Source of the DNA: Mycteria americana | Taxonomy: Eukaryota > Chordata > Aves > Ciconiiformes > Ciconiidae | NCBI RefSeq assembly: GCF_035582795.1 | Contig: NC_134367.1 | Location: 46,727,062 to 46,791,061 of the forward strand | Length of the DNA stretch: 64,000 nt | Direction: 5' to 3' | Part shown: positions 26,701 to 41,700 of the stretch, piece after piece | Position numbering within the stretch: position 1 is the first letter of the stretch | Layout: each line of letters starts with the position of its first letter | The notes under the pieces: model-generated | What the model was told of the DNA's origin: nothing | Database searches by the model: none | The model's input: only the letters and a program-made list of their open reading frames with translations | Program-made: the position numbers and the translations under genes

Positions 26701-29700
26701 CAATATATGCACATTAATAGTTCCTGTGTGTAGCGAGAAAACAAAATCTTGCATTTACACAACCTGGATCCTGGTACTAATAGGATTTTTTTTTTTTTTT
26801 GGGACCGCAGAAGCAGGGCCACTGCAAGATACATTATAGTAAAAAGGAAGAAAAATGAATAATTACTTGACAAAGAAGCAAGCTAAAACTCCATCACTGT
26901 TACAGGAGGTTTTTTCGTTGTAGGCACACCTCACAGAGCTAGATCTTCAATGCAAATCAGAAAAAAGCCCCACACATACCTTTTGTTACTGTTTATGGTT
27001 CGCAGTGTGACCTCCCACTGATGAACATACAATAATCGTTTCAGATGAAAATTCATTTACTAAATGATATTTCAAGGGAAAATAGTTTACCTGTATGTTC
27101 CATACCGTTCTATTAGCTTAAACGAAAGGAGGAAAAAATGAACTCAGCCATAGCAGTTTCTAATTTCTCGTAGTCTTTCATTTTACTAGCACATAGTGCA
27201 TCTACGAGGACAAGATTATTTAGGCTTCTCTGTGCTTGTACTAAATCCTCTTCCAACCTCACATAAATCGACATGCTTGAATTTTAATGGAAACAAGGAT
27301 GATGGGAATGTAACAGCTACCACTTTAGAAGTGAAGTGGCAGGGAAAGTGACTTGTAAAGATGCTATGTAAGCTTTCAGTCATTTACTTGGACTGACAAA
27401 TTATGTCAGTGGTAACACTCCTTAACGTAGAGTTGATCTGTCATTCAGGTACATAGCATGCTATGTAATGTTGTATATAATTCTAAATATCTCATGTTCT
27501 GTGGAAAAACATTTCAGATGAGTGCATTTTTTGGGGGGGGAAAGCCACAAAAGAAAACCAAAAAAACAACAATAAAAAAAGAGGAGGGAGGGAGGGAATT
27601 TCACACCACGCAATGCATTTACGGGAAACTTCCTGCACTTATAAACCAGTATTAGGGGGGGAAAAAAAAAAAAAAGAATTAATCCATGCTGATACACAGA
27701 AATCTGACAACTAAAAGATGTGCACTCTTGTCTCCTTGAAAATATGCTTCAAGCGAGATCCTTGGCAAAAGTGGGGGACTTGAAGATGGTTGGTTGAGTT
27801 GACCGCTCACAGATGTGCTGACATATGGAAGCCAGTGCCAATGCGATACAACCTGTTGTACAGTGTCAGCAGGATAATGACAGAACAGGTTGAACTCCTG
27901 CTAATGGCCATAAGTGGTGAAGGACAACTGTGACATCTACATGCATATGACTTATCTAGCTTCTTGCTGCTCATCTGGAGACCAGTTATAATTGCTTGAC
28001 TGTCAGTTACAGAAATCTTTTTTCATTATGATCTACTTCCTAGAATGTTTTAATGACAAAAATTACATAATAACATAAAATTTTAAAGGAAAAAAAAACC
28101 AGTTCTCTAAGCATTAATACTTTTAATTCCTATCTTATACTCATTTGAGGGAAATTAAGCTATCCTTCAAAAGCAAAATCGGGATACAATTCCAGTCATT
28201 CAGTCACACTGCACAGAACTGCCATACCTTCACTGTCTCTAATAAAAATCCTCTCCAAAATAATCCTTTCAATAGTTACTATTTTTGAGAAGATACCCTA
28301 ATACCCTGGAAAACTTCAGAAACAATATTAAGTGGTTGGAAACAGAAAACAGAACAAACTATCTGATTTTTTCCAGTAATGCAAAATGCAGAGGAACACC
28401 GTTAATACTGCAGTACCCTATAGAGAAGCAAAGTAAAATGTTTACTTAATGTTACCCTGAAAGAAGAAATTCTGCTTATCTACAGATGACCTTAATCTCT
28501 CAAGACTGGTCAGTTACCAATGAAAGTTACGAAAAAGCATGCAAAGGGCCATTTTATAAAAGTTTCCACAATTCACCATATCACTTGGTGATATGATAAA
28601 ATATCTATTCACTGTCATTATAGAATAGCTAGAATGAAAAGTTTTGTTCTTCCTAAAGCAATCGTTCTCATTAGTGATCCCAAGTTATATGCAGCACTAT
28701 GACAGAAAATAGAGCAAAATCCTAAAGCATTAGTCCCCATGATTAATCTTATCTCAAACCTGCCCTACAGACAGAAGAGTTCTGCTACCACGAGGTGCTT
28801 GGTAGGAAAAAAACCCAACCAAACACAGGCTTGTCCTCACCTGTAACTCTAATAAATAACAACAGACATGGCTGTCCTGCCTCGATGGCATGGACAGACA
28901 GGACTTAGCTCTCCTTTGGCCATGCTGGCTGATTTCTTTCATCTTTTTCTGCCTCACCTTCCCCAAAAAGAGAAAACGAGGCACCATCACTTTCTTGCAA
29001 CGCACTAGATCTCTGCTACATGAGCAAAAAGCACTTGTTAGAAGTAGCTCTGAACGGACATAATAGCTGACATGCTACAACAGAGCCATTTCCCACTTGA
29101 CCATCAGAGGGAAAATACGGCTCTTTTTACTGAGTAATGGAAATACCTGTCTGGGTGTCCTGGCTTCAGCTGAGATAGAGTTAATTTTCTTTATAGTGGC
29201 TGGTATGGGGCTATGTTTTGGATTTGTGCTGAAGACAGTGTTGATAATACAGAGATGTTTTAGTTGTTGCTGCACCAGTCAAGGACTTTTCAGCTTCCCG
29301 TGCTCTGCCAGGTGCAGGAGAAGCTGGGAGGGGACACAGCCAGGATAGTTGATCCAAACTGACCAAAGGGCTATTCCATACCATATGACGTCATGCTCAG
29401 TATATAAAGCTGGGGAAGAAGAAGGAAGGGGGGACATTTGGAGTGATGGCGTTTGTCTTCCCAAGTAACCGTTACGCGTGATGGAGCCCTGCTTTCCTGG
29501 AGATGGCTGAACACCTGCCTGCCCATGGGAAGTAGTGAATTAATTCCTTGCTTTGCTTTGCTTGCGTGCGCGGCTTTTGCTTTACCTATTAAACTGTTTT
29601 TATCTCAACCCTCAAGTTTTCTTACTTTTGTTCTTCCGATTCTCTCCCCCATCCCACCGAGGGGGAGCGAGCGAGCGGCTGCGTGGTGCTTAGTTGCCGG

Positions 29701-32700
29701 CTGGGGCTAAACCACGACACTGGGGAATTTTCTTCCTGACTACCAGCTGGTAGCCAAGTGAAGGCCTTTATGCATGAGGTCTTGCGTCCCTATAAAAAAG
29801 GTTTCCTATGTATACGGACGTCTAATTCTTCTTTCTTCCTTTAAGTCCTGCTAATGTTTTCAACAGTGCTCTGTGACAGCAAGTTTCACAGGTTAGCTCT
29901 ATAGAATGTTAAAAAAAAAAGACTTTTTTTTCCCCTGGCTCTAAATCTGTTGCCTTTCAGTTCCACAGACAGCAACTTGAACTCTTATGAGGGCAGTTAA
30001 ATAAGCACAGCTAATTTATCTTCTATCATTTATCATCTTCTCTTGCTGTCATGCCTCCTTTTCATGTCCTCCCCTGTCTAAACTCCCAACATTCAAGTCC
30101 CTCTTGACATGAAGGCTTCCTGTTTTTGTTACCTCTCCCTAAAACTCCAAACTGGCTTTATCTTGTAATGCTCTATTCTGGTTAACCTGAACATTGCTAC
30201 TGAGGATACACCTCCGCTGTACCTAATGAAATTATTGTTTTCCTCCTTCATTATATCTACAAACATTGCTTATGTAGCTCACCAATACCACACACATTGC
30301 AAATACTTGTGTTGTCCAAAATGCTGCACAGGTCTTCCTCCTGAGTGGAAGAAGTGAACACAAAACTCAGGAAGAAGTGCAGATGATTCCTGCCAATGCA
30401 CACTACTTATATATGCATTTAACCTACTTTGCACTCATAAACCCCATCCATCCAGCTTTGTTGACTTGTTCCTAAAATTAAGGAAACTCTGACAAAGTTA
30501 ACTGAAATAAAGACGTGCAATCTCTCAACTGCTGCTGCATAGAGAAGATTCAATCTCCTCTGTCAGAGAGCTCCTGAACGTGACACAGCACCATCAGCAA
30601 GGTATGTGGAGGCGTAGGAGGGACCCAAAATAATCCTTCACAACTGGGTAAGGAAACATCAACTGTGTGTTCTGCTGCTATTATCTTTAAATGGTAAAAG
30701 TCAAATGGGAAAAATAAGCAAGTTGGAAATCTTTTCTAAAAAGCGATTTTTCTCTACAGCAATATTATTTTAAAAGAAAAGGCTCAAAAAGACTCCTAAT
30801 TAATGAGGAAAATCCTGTTTCCTTCACCCCTTAAATCTTGCACAACATTACCTCAGCATTACCCCTCAGAAGTGATAAATATGGAACGCTCTGAGCATTG
30901 TTTAGGTTTCCCTCCAAAACTAACTGCCTATGATCTCTGTTCTGTCTGCCCCACACAAACCTCTGTCTTGCGTTCTACTTTCTGCACCAGAGAAGGAAGG
31001 ATGAATACTCCTTGGGGAGGGAAGACCTGTGTGTATTTTGTGACCACCAATAAAATCTTTACTAGGCAAGTATTTTTTCCTGCATGTTAATGTAGCAATA
31101 CAATACCCCTAATAAATAATTATTTGGTGGAGGTTTGAAGCAGCTAAATTCTGTAACTACTTTCTGGACTCATCACTTATATGCTGCAACATTTACTTGC
31201 TACACAAATCTAAGCTTTCTTCCACCAATAAAATTATTGAATCATAACTAATAAAGGAAATAAAATTTATGTCCTCTTAATACATCAGTGTTGCATTAGT
31301 CACTAAGTCTCCAGATAAGTCAGAAGTCTGCAGTCCTGATATTCAGCATAGTGGAAAACCAACAGAAGGGCCCCGTAGCTATGCTCACAATCTGTCCTCG
31401 CAAAACATCTGACAGCTGCAACACTAACAAAATTAACAGTGGATGAATTAGTACCAGACGCTAAACAGTTGCTATAGAAAGACTCATCCATTTCTTTTCT
31501 TCTTCTCCCCTTCTTCAACCTGGCTACCCCACCACTTGATAAAATTAACACTCAGTATCATTTTTTTTCTTTTGTTATTTAATAAAGAAAGCACCACAAA
31601 TACCCTTTCATACACAAGATGATGAACTTCATGCTGTGCTCTCCCTAGACTCTTAAAGACACAGTTCGCAGTTGAAAGGACCGTGGCCCAGTTCTCTTAT
31701 TGCTTTTGAGCAGCAAACGTGCATCCACTTGCAGAGTTTCTCACTTGCAGGTTTTGGGATCCCACCTGGTGCCATGACGGAGCTGCAGCTGAAGAAAGCA
31801 GCGCCTGCTCCCTTTCTTTACGGGCTCTCTGCCCATACCTAGCTGTTATTTCTACATGCCTTCGCCTGCTCCTTTTTTGCTCTTCCTTCCTTCCCTGCCT
31901 TCTCAGGTCTTCTTTCACTGAGCACTTTTCAATTTTTGAATAAGGATGCCCAGTTCAAATGTGAGCATTCAAACTCATACTGCAACATCTGAAGGAGTGG
32001 TGTCCTGTGGAGTCCTGTAGCCCTACAAGGACATCAAATTCAGACGCGTTATTCCACCACTGAACTGCAAATGAGAGCAAGTGTCAGGTGTTAAATTACA
32101 CAGCTACCTTTACTATATTTTGCATCAACTGATCCAACATGAAAATATGTCACCATTCAGCTAGGAGATTAAAAAACAAAAACCCACCCAAACTCATCAA
32201 TATCAATTTAATAAAAAGTTATATATTTTTTAATATATATAATCCAATTATGTCATCAGGGAAAAGTAACCATTTTTAAAGGATCAGCCTTCTGCTACAA
32301 ATGAGAAAAATGTTATTAGGAAATTGCTGTGTTACTTTTTGGCTACATAGCATACTGTAACAGTCCTGACAAGTAGATAGCTCTAAGTATATAAAGAACA
32401 ACAGCATACCATCACCTGCTGACAGCTTCAGCATTTCAACCACTCACATTTGTAAGAAGCCTAGTAGGATTTGGAAGCGACTATACTCCGTATTAAGTAA
32501 AACGTCTATATCCTGCATAACCACTCAGTGTGCAGTGTCCCTGCTTTGCAAGCTACAAGCAACTACTCGAAATAATGTTATGGTAAAGACTGGGACTGGG
32601 AAGACAATTCCTGGGTCACTGAGTCCAACTCTTGATATCATAGACAAGTACATCCTATACTATCCGTACAGTCTGCTTCATAAATTCTTTACTGAAGAAA

Positions 32701-35700
32701 GGTATGGTCATATACTGCAGACTGGGACTGTCAGCAAGATCTGTGTTGGGGAAAGAATAAATTAAAAACAAAAACAAAAAGGAGGTTGCAACTGGAGTCA
32801 GCAAATTCCTTTCTCCCCAGTAGTTAACTGACTTGTCTTTCTCTGACATATCTCTCTGAAATACGAACGTTTTTTTTCAGTGGAGTTCTTCCTGTTACAC
32901 ACTCATCCTGTCATCTCTTTAAGAAGGATGCTCTTGGAACTTTACTTGTTAAGTAAAAAGAGTTTGTGCTAATGCATGTGAAGACCACAAGTAGTGCACA
33001 CCTTTCGGATTACCTTATTAATACAACTTCTTGGCAGGATTCAAAAAGCAGTTTACAGACAATGCTGCAGCAACACAGATTTCTTCCTAGCTGAGAGTCC
33101 TGCAATCTTGCCATGCTCTATCTTTTATTTCAGCTTTGCTCAAGAGTAGAAAGCCAACTTTAAAAGATGAAAAAAGGCTTTGTAAAAATGGCATGACAGA
33201 ACACTGCATTCATACTGTTTAAGCTAATATATAGCAAATGTATTCAGTTTGCAAAGATAAAGATTTCCCGTTCTCCTACTTCCACCACTGCAGACTGAAT
33301 TTGCTGAAATTTTCCCCTTCTTCTTTCTTGCTTACGTCACCATCAATAACAAAATAATCAAAAGACCAAAACCTTCCGTCATACCTGTGCAGCCACTTAC
33401 TGCCCCTGAACACCTAATTTCTTGCTAACAGGATGTGGCTTGACACTTTTGTTATTGATACTAGAGCTAGTAAAGGATTTATATCTAAGTTGTGTTCTGC
33501 AAGGCTAACAAAAGTAAGAAGTAGGGATGAAGGCAAGACATGGCAGAAGCTGACAGAGATATGTCTAAACAGCAAAAGTCTGCTGGCCACATTAAAATAT
33601 GTTTCAATTTTAGCTGGTAGTTAAAGTCTATGCCCATCTTAAAGATCAAAAAACAACAACAACAAAAAAGAACAACTAGATATCTGAGATTTAATTCCGA
33701 TATATTATGTAGCCATCACTTGATGACTATACAAACACATACACACAGAGCAGATACAAAATAGCTATCACTTCAAAAATACAATGCCATCTGAAGTGCA
33801 CTGCATCGTGATTATTTTACAATGAGTTTGCTAAGGTGGGCTTTAAAACATGTTTTACATCATCTTTTCCCTTCTATCCCTAATACTTACAGAGAAAAAA
33901 ACTACTATTCCTATTTAATCATTTCCCTTCTATTTGTTGACCAAATTTTGTTCTTATAATCACATTTTTGAGTCAGCCTCAAAACAGGAGGAGGAGTGAG
34001 GAAACAACATATTTTTCTTCCCTATGTATTTTTCTTCCAGGTAGATAATGTAAAACAGAGAACACTGCTGTTTCACTCAAAATCATTATAAGGACACTAT
34101 ATATACATTTCCTTTAACAGGTCAAAAGAATCAAAAGGAAGTCAAGTACAATAGGACAAATACATTAAGTTTCTGAAGTTGACTTTTGAGGATAAAGAAA
34201 AAGTAATAACTGATTTCTTTATCAGAATTAAATTGTCCCTGCTCTAGTCTAAAAGCTTTTGTTTCTTTATACCGTATTTTAAACCCATGCTTCCACAGTG
34301 AGGTTGCCCTGGAACGCCATGGTAGGAGGCTGCAACTTTCCTCCTAACCTTCTTGCTGCAGAACGCTTAAAATTCCATACAGTAATATTGTAGCAAATAA
34401 ATTAACATGTGTTATTAATCATTTTAAATGTGAGATTCAGCTATGTCATCCTTCAGTTACTCTGCTTCTACAGCTTCTTTTACTTGTAAAGTCAATATTT
34501 AAATATTTGTATCAACTTTTAAATAGGTCTTCTACAGGTGCATTTAAAAGCAAGATTGTTTGCATCATAATTGAAGGCACCTACAAAGCACCACTGTAAA
34601 CGTTTTCCACGTCAAGAAACAGGATTTTCTTTAGGGCTTTAAGCTCTTGCAATCTGGAGCCATATGCCATTTCAGTACTGCTTCAAGTCCTAACTTGTTA
34701 GACCCTTTTTAATTTTGAATTGATGCCAAGGTCAGACATCACAGCAGAGGCTTCCCATTTAAAAGCTTACCCCTTTTTTCAGAATACCTACATACGCTTC
34801 GCCGTATTAGCACAGCTTTATGCTAACATACAACAAAAGCTGAAAAGTGATTCTATTTTCTTCAGTTTTACCATGCCCTCTTCTGCCTCCTCACACTCAG
34901 TTCAAAGCCCATTGAAAGTTAGTGGTTATGGACTGGGCCATAAGTTAACCTGGCTGGGCCATAACCCTGGAGCCCAACCAGGAGCCCTGCAACTTTAAAA
35001 CATGAAGACGACATTTTCTGGACTGCCCAGTAAAAATCTAATGGCACCTTAGAAAGGACAACAGACATGGCACACTTAGAAACATATCACTAGAAATTAA
35101 AAATAAACAAACAAGTAAAAGATACTGACAATACGTACTTTTGACAAAGCTGGCTGAACAGCACTTTGGGAGAAAGAGGACCTTTTCCGGCCTCCCTCAT
35201 GCTGTGAAGGAACAAGAACATCGCTGAAGTCAAGGGTCCTGGGCTGGAGAGGTTTACCACCAAAGGATCCTTCAAAGCAAAGGTAAATTGCACATCAGAT
35301 TTCAAAGTTAATGACACACAAGACTTATTTCAAGTTAGTACATTTATGACAAAGAACAATGTAACTTTCAAGAGTGTTTTGGTTTGGTTTTTTTTGAATG
35401 TTGATGTCACTACATGATTGAAATAGTTAAAGAGAAAGCTTATTATTTAAGCAGTAATAGTTGCAAAACCAAACAATTCTTGCCGAGCAAATTGGTTGGT
35501 AACCAATAGTTTTGGAAACAGGCACGTCAATGAGCCAGTCTGATTCTCACAAAAACATACTACCTCCTGTATTACCTGCTTTACTCTTACTCCCACACGC
35601 ACTGAAATTCGGTTGGAGAGACAATACAGGCGACCTCCTCTGTGCGCCAGCATAAGATGGAGCTCAGTGGCACTCTGCCTACGCAACCTTAGGGAAGGAG

Positions 35701-38700
35701 TGGCCAGCTTCTCTGACCTGTAAGCCACACATCCAACAGCCGCAGAAACAGACCCTGTTCCTCCAGGAACCAGGCGCCCAGAAGGTACCGGCAGTGGTTC
35801 GCAGCAGGGGCTGACAGCAGACCCCACAGGTCCACTGTGTTGGTGGGGGACAGGCATGGGGTGCATCCCGCACGGCCCCTCCTGGTGTGAGATTCACCCC
35901 AGCCAGCAGGTCCCCGGGGCTGGAAGGAGCCGGCCAGCAGCCACCTGAGCCAGTCTTAGAGCAGGAGACACTCCTGTGCTGCTTACATGCCACATGCGTC
36001 TCAGCGGCCACAGATCACCAGCTCTCCCTAACACGGTCCCAAGTTCATACAGGACCCCAGTGCTTCCTACTGGCTGGCCTGACTTTCACAGAAACAGATT
36101 ACAACTGCCGGACAAACAATTAGAGAGGCTGCCTTGTCCAGAAAGCGGATCCACACAGAACATAAGCACTAGGGATACACACAAATATGAAGTATTTGCA
36201 TTATATACACCATCAGAAGGTGGAAAAATGCCCTTTACCAAGCAGGAAGCTCGGAGTTTCTACATTACTGTTAGTTAGACTACTGCAGCCCTCTAATCCT
36301 GTGCTGACATACAAAGACCAGAAAACACAGTCTTTGCTCTGAAGATCTTATTTACATTGTAAGCATTGTCATTAAACAAAAACTAAATCTTTCAACCTTA
36401 TGGCTGTGCAAGTTTCGCGTCAAGCATAAGCCAACGTACCACTGGCTTTCTAAGCCTCTGGGCACAAACAAGCTCCAGACCTCCGTTGTGGCTCAGGATA
36501 ACTTAGTGAAACATGCTGCTGCTCAGAACTGCCACTGGAGGAAATATAGACAGCAATGCAGTGAATTTCACACTGTTCTTGCCTGGAGAAGCTATGAACA
36601 TCACCGACAGCAACATACAGAAATTTTCATCATTTCAGAGGTATCTGAAACAGAATCCCACCCCTCAACCCTCACTGCCACCAGAAAGCTCCCAGCGAAC
36701 AGCAGAAAAAGAAAAAAAGAAAAAATAATAATTAAAAAATCCTCTGGAAACTGCTTTATTTAGCTAGCAGAGGGAAAGGGGTATTATCTTTATTGCCAAC
36801 AACGTATTATGAAAATGCAAGTCTCTAAGACATGACTGGGAACAGCAGCATATTCTTTTGATAATAACCACAGGAGTCTCTTTCCCATACACCTGCAATG
36901 AGCTTGAAGACAAGAAATTTGGTCATCACTGAAATTTTCCTTCTCTCAGTTTAATCCTCTGGCATGTGAAGCACGTAATAAACTTTACAAGCCCTATCAA
37001 TGAAGGGCTGGGACAGACTGGAATAAAATATTTCATGAACACTTCCTAGAGCCAAATATACTATTTCCTGTATTATACATGCATACTGAAGAAATAAAAT
37101 AAGAAACAAAAATAAGCCAGCCACTCTTTCTTAAGGTCAGGCATTATTTGCTACTTCAATGTCACAAAATGTGAAAGGAAGTGATTATTCCTCCTCCAGG
37201 GCTGAATAATTAGTTTTGTAAAGGAGTGAGTTCACAGATATCATAAACCAGCTAAACAATTAAAAGGCAAAAGAAACAGGAGAGAAAGACTGTGTCTTTA
37301 ATGGAGATGCGCTTTCCCATCCTCCAGCTTCTTCCCACATTTCCCCGAATTTGTATTCCTCACTGCATACTTACCAACTGGGAGTCTGAAGTATGACAGA
37401 TTTTTAATTTTGTTCCTTTCTCCTTCATCTCATACATCAGTTCATTTAGTATGTGAGTCTGTGCCAAGTTCTTAAAGAAAAAAATAAACCCAAGAAACAC
37501 ATGCTGATCTTTCAACTATACATTTTTCTTTAGTTATAAATTCTAGCTTCAGGGATAGACAAAACCAGAAATATTTCATAATGTACAACTGAGGTTTAAG
37601 TCAGACCACTAGAAAAAGCAGGTATTACCCTTATAAGAGCCAAGATCATTGATCTCGGGCTGTTTCTAAAATTGTATCTACTGCTGTTTCTGTAATTCCA
37701 AAATAGTTTCCTAGTAATAACTTTGTTATTTTTGTTGAACAACAAGATTCGTTCTTTTTTTTTTTTTTATGGCGAGGACATTAATATCAGAAATAATTTG
37801 TTTCTTTTAAACTTTGCAGTCCCCCACATCGTGTCCCAGAAAGCACAAGGGCTCTGGCACACTGAAAAGCATTACCTCTCCAAATTTAAGAGAGAAACCA
37901 ACTCAACGTATCTCAGCTTTGTTTCTTTATTTTTGGTTAATTTTGACTGCAGATGACTTAGGTTTCTACAATGCCCTAAGTATGGACAGAGAACAATTAG
38001 CAGTAGTTCTGCTCCTTACAAATTTACTATTTGTTTGCTGAGTTTTGTAATCACCAACTGGCAGTTTTTACACAAGGTAAAGACTGCCAGTTCAGAACAC
38101 CTTTGTCGCAGTTTTCTCTCATTTGCTCACTCCTGTCTGCAGACATACAGATGTCTCTGCTCAACTGACAAGCAATAAGATATTCAGTATAAAACCCACT
38201 ATGGCTGCTGCTTTTCTGAGGATGTTGGATTAATACATCAATAAACATCAACATCAATAAAAGTGTATTAGTATAGCTCATTCCTCTTATTCTGGTCAGA
38301 AAAATCCCCATAATCAATAAAAGGAATTTTATAACTGCATCCATTGCGAGGGCTTAAAATCATCACAATGCACTGTGCAGACATTTACATTATGCATAAA
38401 GTACCACTTTTCACACCCACCGGTATGGTAAATACTGTGCATTACTCATGACTGCCTAATGCTGAACTACAAATAAAACCATATGCTAGAGTACAACCCA
38501 CACACATATGCAGTGTGCAAAACACTTGACATTTTCATTTGTCTCTTTATTGTGAAAAACGCTACTGATCCAAGAATTCTTTTTTGCTATAACAGAAAAT
38601 ATTGCTTGGATAGCAAGGAGCAAAAAGAATTTAAGAAGGACCTTAAGAAAGCAGAATGAAGACTAGTAACAGTCAGAACCTTTTCTGAAGCCCACAGTTT

Positions 38701-41700
38701 ATACAGATTAAGGATTTCTGAAATCTCTGAAGAGAAAGCTGTATGATCTTTCCATCTTACCTGCATGACAGCATTAAAAAAGCACGTGTTTCCTAAATTA
38801 TTTATTCCTTTGACTGGAACAGATGCACCATTACCAGAACTTTTTCCTTTCAATATTTCACTTGTTTCACTGTTTTCTTCACGGAGTCGTATGATTTTTG
38901 ATGAACCTATAATTAAACTATAGATTAACATTACTATATAATAGCAGAGTTTAATCAATTCAGTCCTTCCATGGATTATGTTTATCATTTTAACATATAG
39001 GAAAAGATACCTCGATGGTTAAAGCAGTCAGACTGCTTAACATAGTCTTTTTTTTAAAAAAAAAAAAAAAAAAAAAGGGAGATACCAGCAGTTAAACCCT
39101 TGGAAAAAAAATCCCCCCAACAACTACATATATCCAACAAAACCTTCCACAACAATTACATTGTCCCATAAGACTGTAACTTCTTCAATTACCCAAGCAA
39201 TAAATAAAGTAAAAATGGCTCTGTTAGTTTATTAACAATAGGCAGTTTAGATGTACGTTCATTAGACACACTAGAAACACCACATAAAGGCTGCTTTTGG
39301 TGCATTTGAAGAGAGGTAACCAAAAGTTACCACCTGAATGCTGCAAGTTTTTATCAGTTATTGCACTTTGTTTGAATTGCCTTGTACAACTCAGTCAATG
39401 GCCGAATCGGAGTTGTTATCAGTTTCCCCAAACGCTACATTTGCTCCTCCACCCACCTCCCTTTGTTACAGCCTGAGGAACTGCTAACACAACCCAAATG
39501 CATACAATGCTGTTGTTTTAATTTTACACACAAAAAAATTATAAAATGGCAATGGAATATGCTACCAGTATAATGTCCACGTATTTCCTTATTTACCTTA
39601 TTATTTAAATAGATGAGGGGCAGCAAAGTTAGACAGTCATTAACTTGTAGCCTAGAGGTAATGGCAAGACTTGAGATAACAATATTTAGCCTCAAATTCT
39701 ACTAGCAACTTTCATATTGTCATGGTTGCAGGACTAAATATGAACATTACTGACATCTGCAGTGTCTTAAATATTGATTAACAATGCATGTCAATGTAAA
39801 CGAGTTATGGACTTAATAGATGCCAAGAACTGTGATGCTGCAATCTCTGTCTTGACATATGAATTCATATATTTGTTCTAATGAGTTTCACATTGAAGTC
39901 TCATTAAAGTGTTCTTGAGAAATAACTAACAGACCTATTTACGTTAATGAAATCCTCATGCCAAAAGGTTCTTTTATGTACACTCCTAGGTAGTTTCTTG
40001 CTTAGAAGATGAAAAAATATAATTAAATAAAAAAGAAGTCATTAAAATATCTATTGTATCTGGCAACAAGCTTCTGACACAGCCTGTCTGCACCCTATAG
40101 TGCCATCAAGGCATAATTATTTTTCCAAATTGTATCCAAGTTTGTCAAAATGTAGTTAGAGGTGCTTTGCTGTCTAAAAACATTTTTAAAATGTTCTTGG
40201 TAATACTGCTTATTCACAGCTTTAAAATATTCTCCTTTCCATTGGTGTGGAAAATTAAGATGGTACAAGGACAAAGTAAGAGATCAAGTTCTCCTTGAAA
40301 AAGCAGACAATGCAACAAATGACAAATAGCTTGGGAGCTGCTCACGCCCTGAAACAGTCACAGTTTTATGGGCTACGTGCAGCAACACCTTTTCATTGAC
40401 GTGCTTACAAGGGGCACGCTACAGTGTCTGAAACTCATCCACCCACGCAGAGCTCCAAAAGAATCGTAGCAGGAGAATGGGAGCTCCAAGCGTCTGCAAC
40501 TCGAAGGCACTGCTCACTCTTAGAAATTTAATAATATAAGCGGAGACTTCTTCCCCTCAGAAAAGTGTGCCATACAGAGAAAAGCTGGGGAGAAGAGATG
40601 GTTAAAAAGAAAAAAAAGAAGAAAAAAAAAAAAGCCAAAATTGTGTAAATAATTTGTGTATTAGTATACCACAGTTGTTGCATTTATCCATCGGCATTCA
40701 AAAACATCTGGGACAGCATCTTAAAGTAAACAATGTTCACAAGGCCATCTGGACAAAACTGCAGGCAAAAATTAAAGCATAAGCATATGGAAAAGCAGAT
40801 TTTTCTCTTCCCTTTAGCAGTACAGGATGACAAATGTCAAACCTAGATCTGTCCACGCTTCACTGTGCTATGCTTTGCAGCACCACCTGGCTCTCCTTGC
40901 ACAGCCACCAAATATGGACAGCACTGCCACAGCGGACCATATCTGCAGGGCAAACTCGATAAAAGCATTTCACTTCATGGTTAAATGGCAGCTTCACACA
41001 AGTAGCAAGGTTCCATTTGCTGAACCTTACATATAAATTGTTTAAGGGAGGGAAAACAAAGCCAAAGCATCCAGCTTCGCGATAAGAGCTGGATGAATAT
41101 GCAATTATAAAACACAATAAATGAGAACCAGACATCCGATTGCCACAAAGCTGGATAATTAGTACAGGGATAAGAAGTAGTAGTAAATTAAGAAAAGGCC
41201 TGTATGTCGTTACTGAAGTCTAGGAACCTCCTTTCATTCAGAAGGTTTTAATTACTGCCCCTTGATTTTTCAATAGATTTTTTCAATAGATTTTTACAAA
41301 CACTATCCATGTGACATTTTACGAGGATTTTTGTATCTGTGAAAAAGTCTTGACAGAAAAGCGTTGCCTTGCCATTACAAACATTATCTGCTGCCTCGCT
41401 TATTCCACGCAGATATTTTTAAGGTCATATACAGAGCCAGCAGAGGGACAGCAGTTTTTAATTTAACTCTGCTCAGTGTCCCCAGTTCAGCGATAAATGA
41501 CACACAGGCCTGAAGCTGAATGTTTAGTTGACATGTGAAGAGTTGGTCAGTCTTAATAGAAGATGCTGGTAATGACTGTGATAGCTAATACTTCTCCAGA
41601 TTGGGGCTGGAGGGTCCTTCTGCAAGATTAACCCAAGGCTACAAGCATGTTATTAATCAAAAGGGTAATATGTAATTTTTTTAAGTGAATTTGCACTGAA

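Larger units (their letters stand above)
22202..35138 (-). other. USP45: USP45 intron 8 (largest intron)
   Basis: A 12.9-kb intron. It contains a short tandem repeat (23716-23814), solo LTR copy 2 (29156-29719), several poly-A or poly-T runs (near 26783 and 27661) and an 8-bp-arm hairpin near 28578-28596. No further gene was recognised. Confidence 0.9.

Noticed and set aside
35447..36011. 139- and 110-codon minus-strand frames in intron 7
   Set aside because: Overlapping frames in a moderately GC-rich intron patch, no recognisable domain, no matching splice structure.
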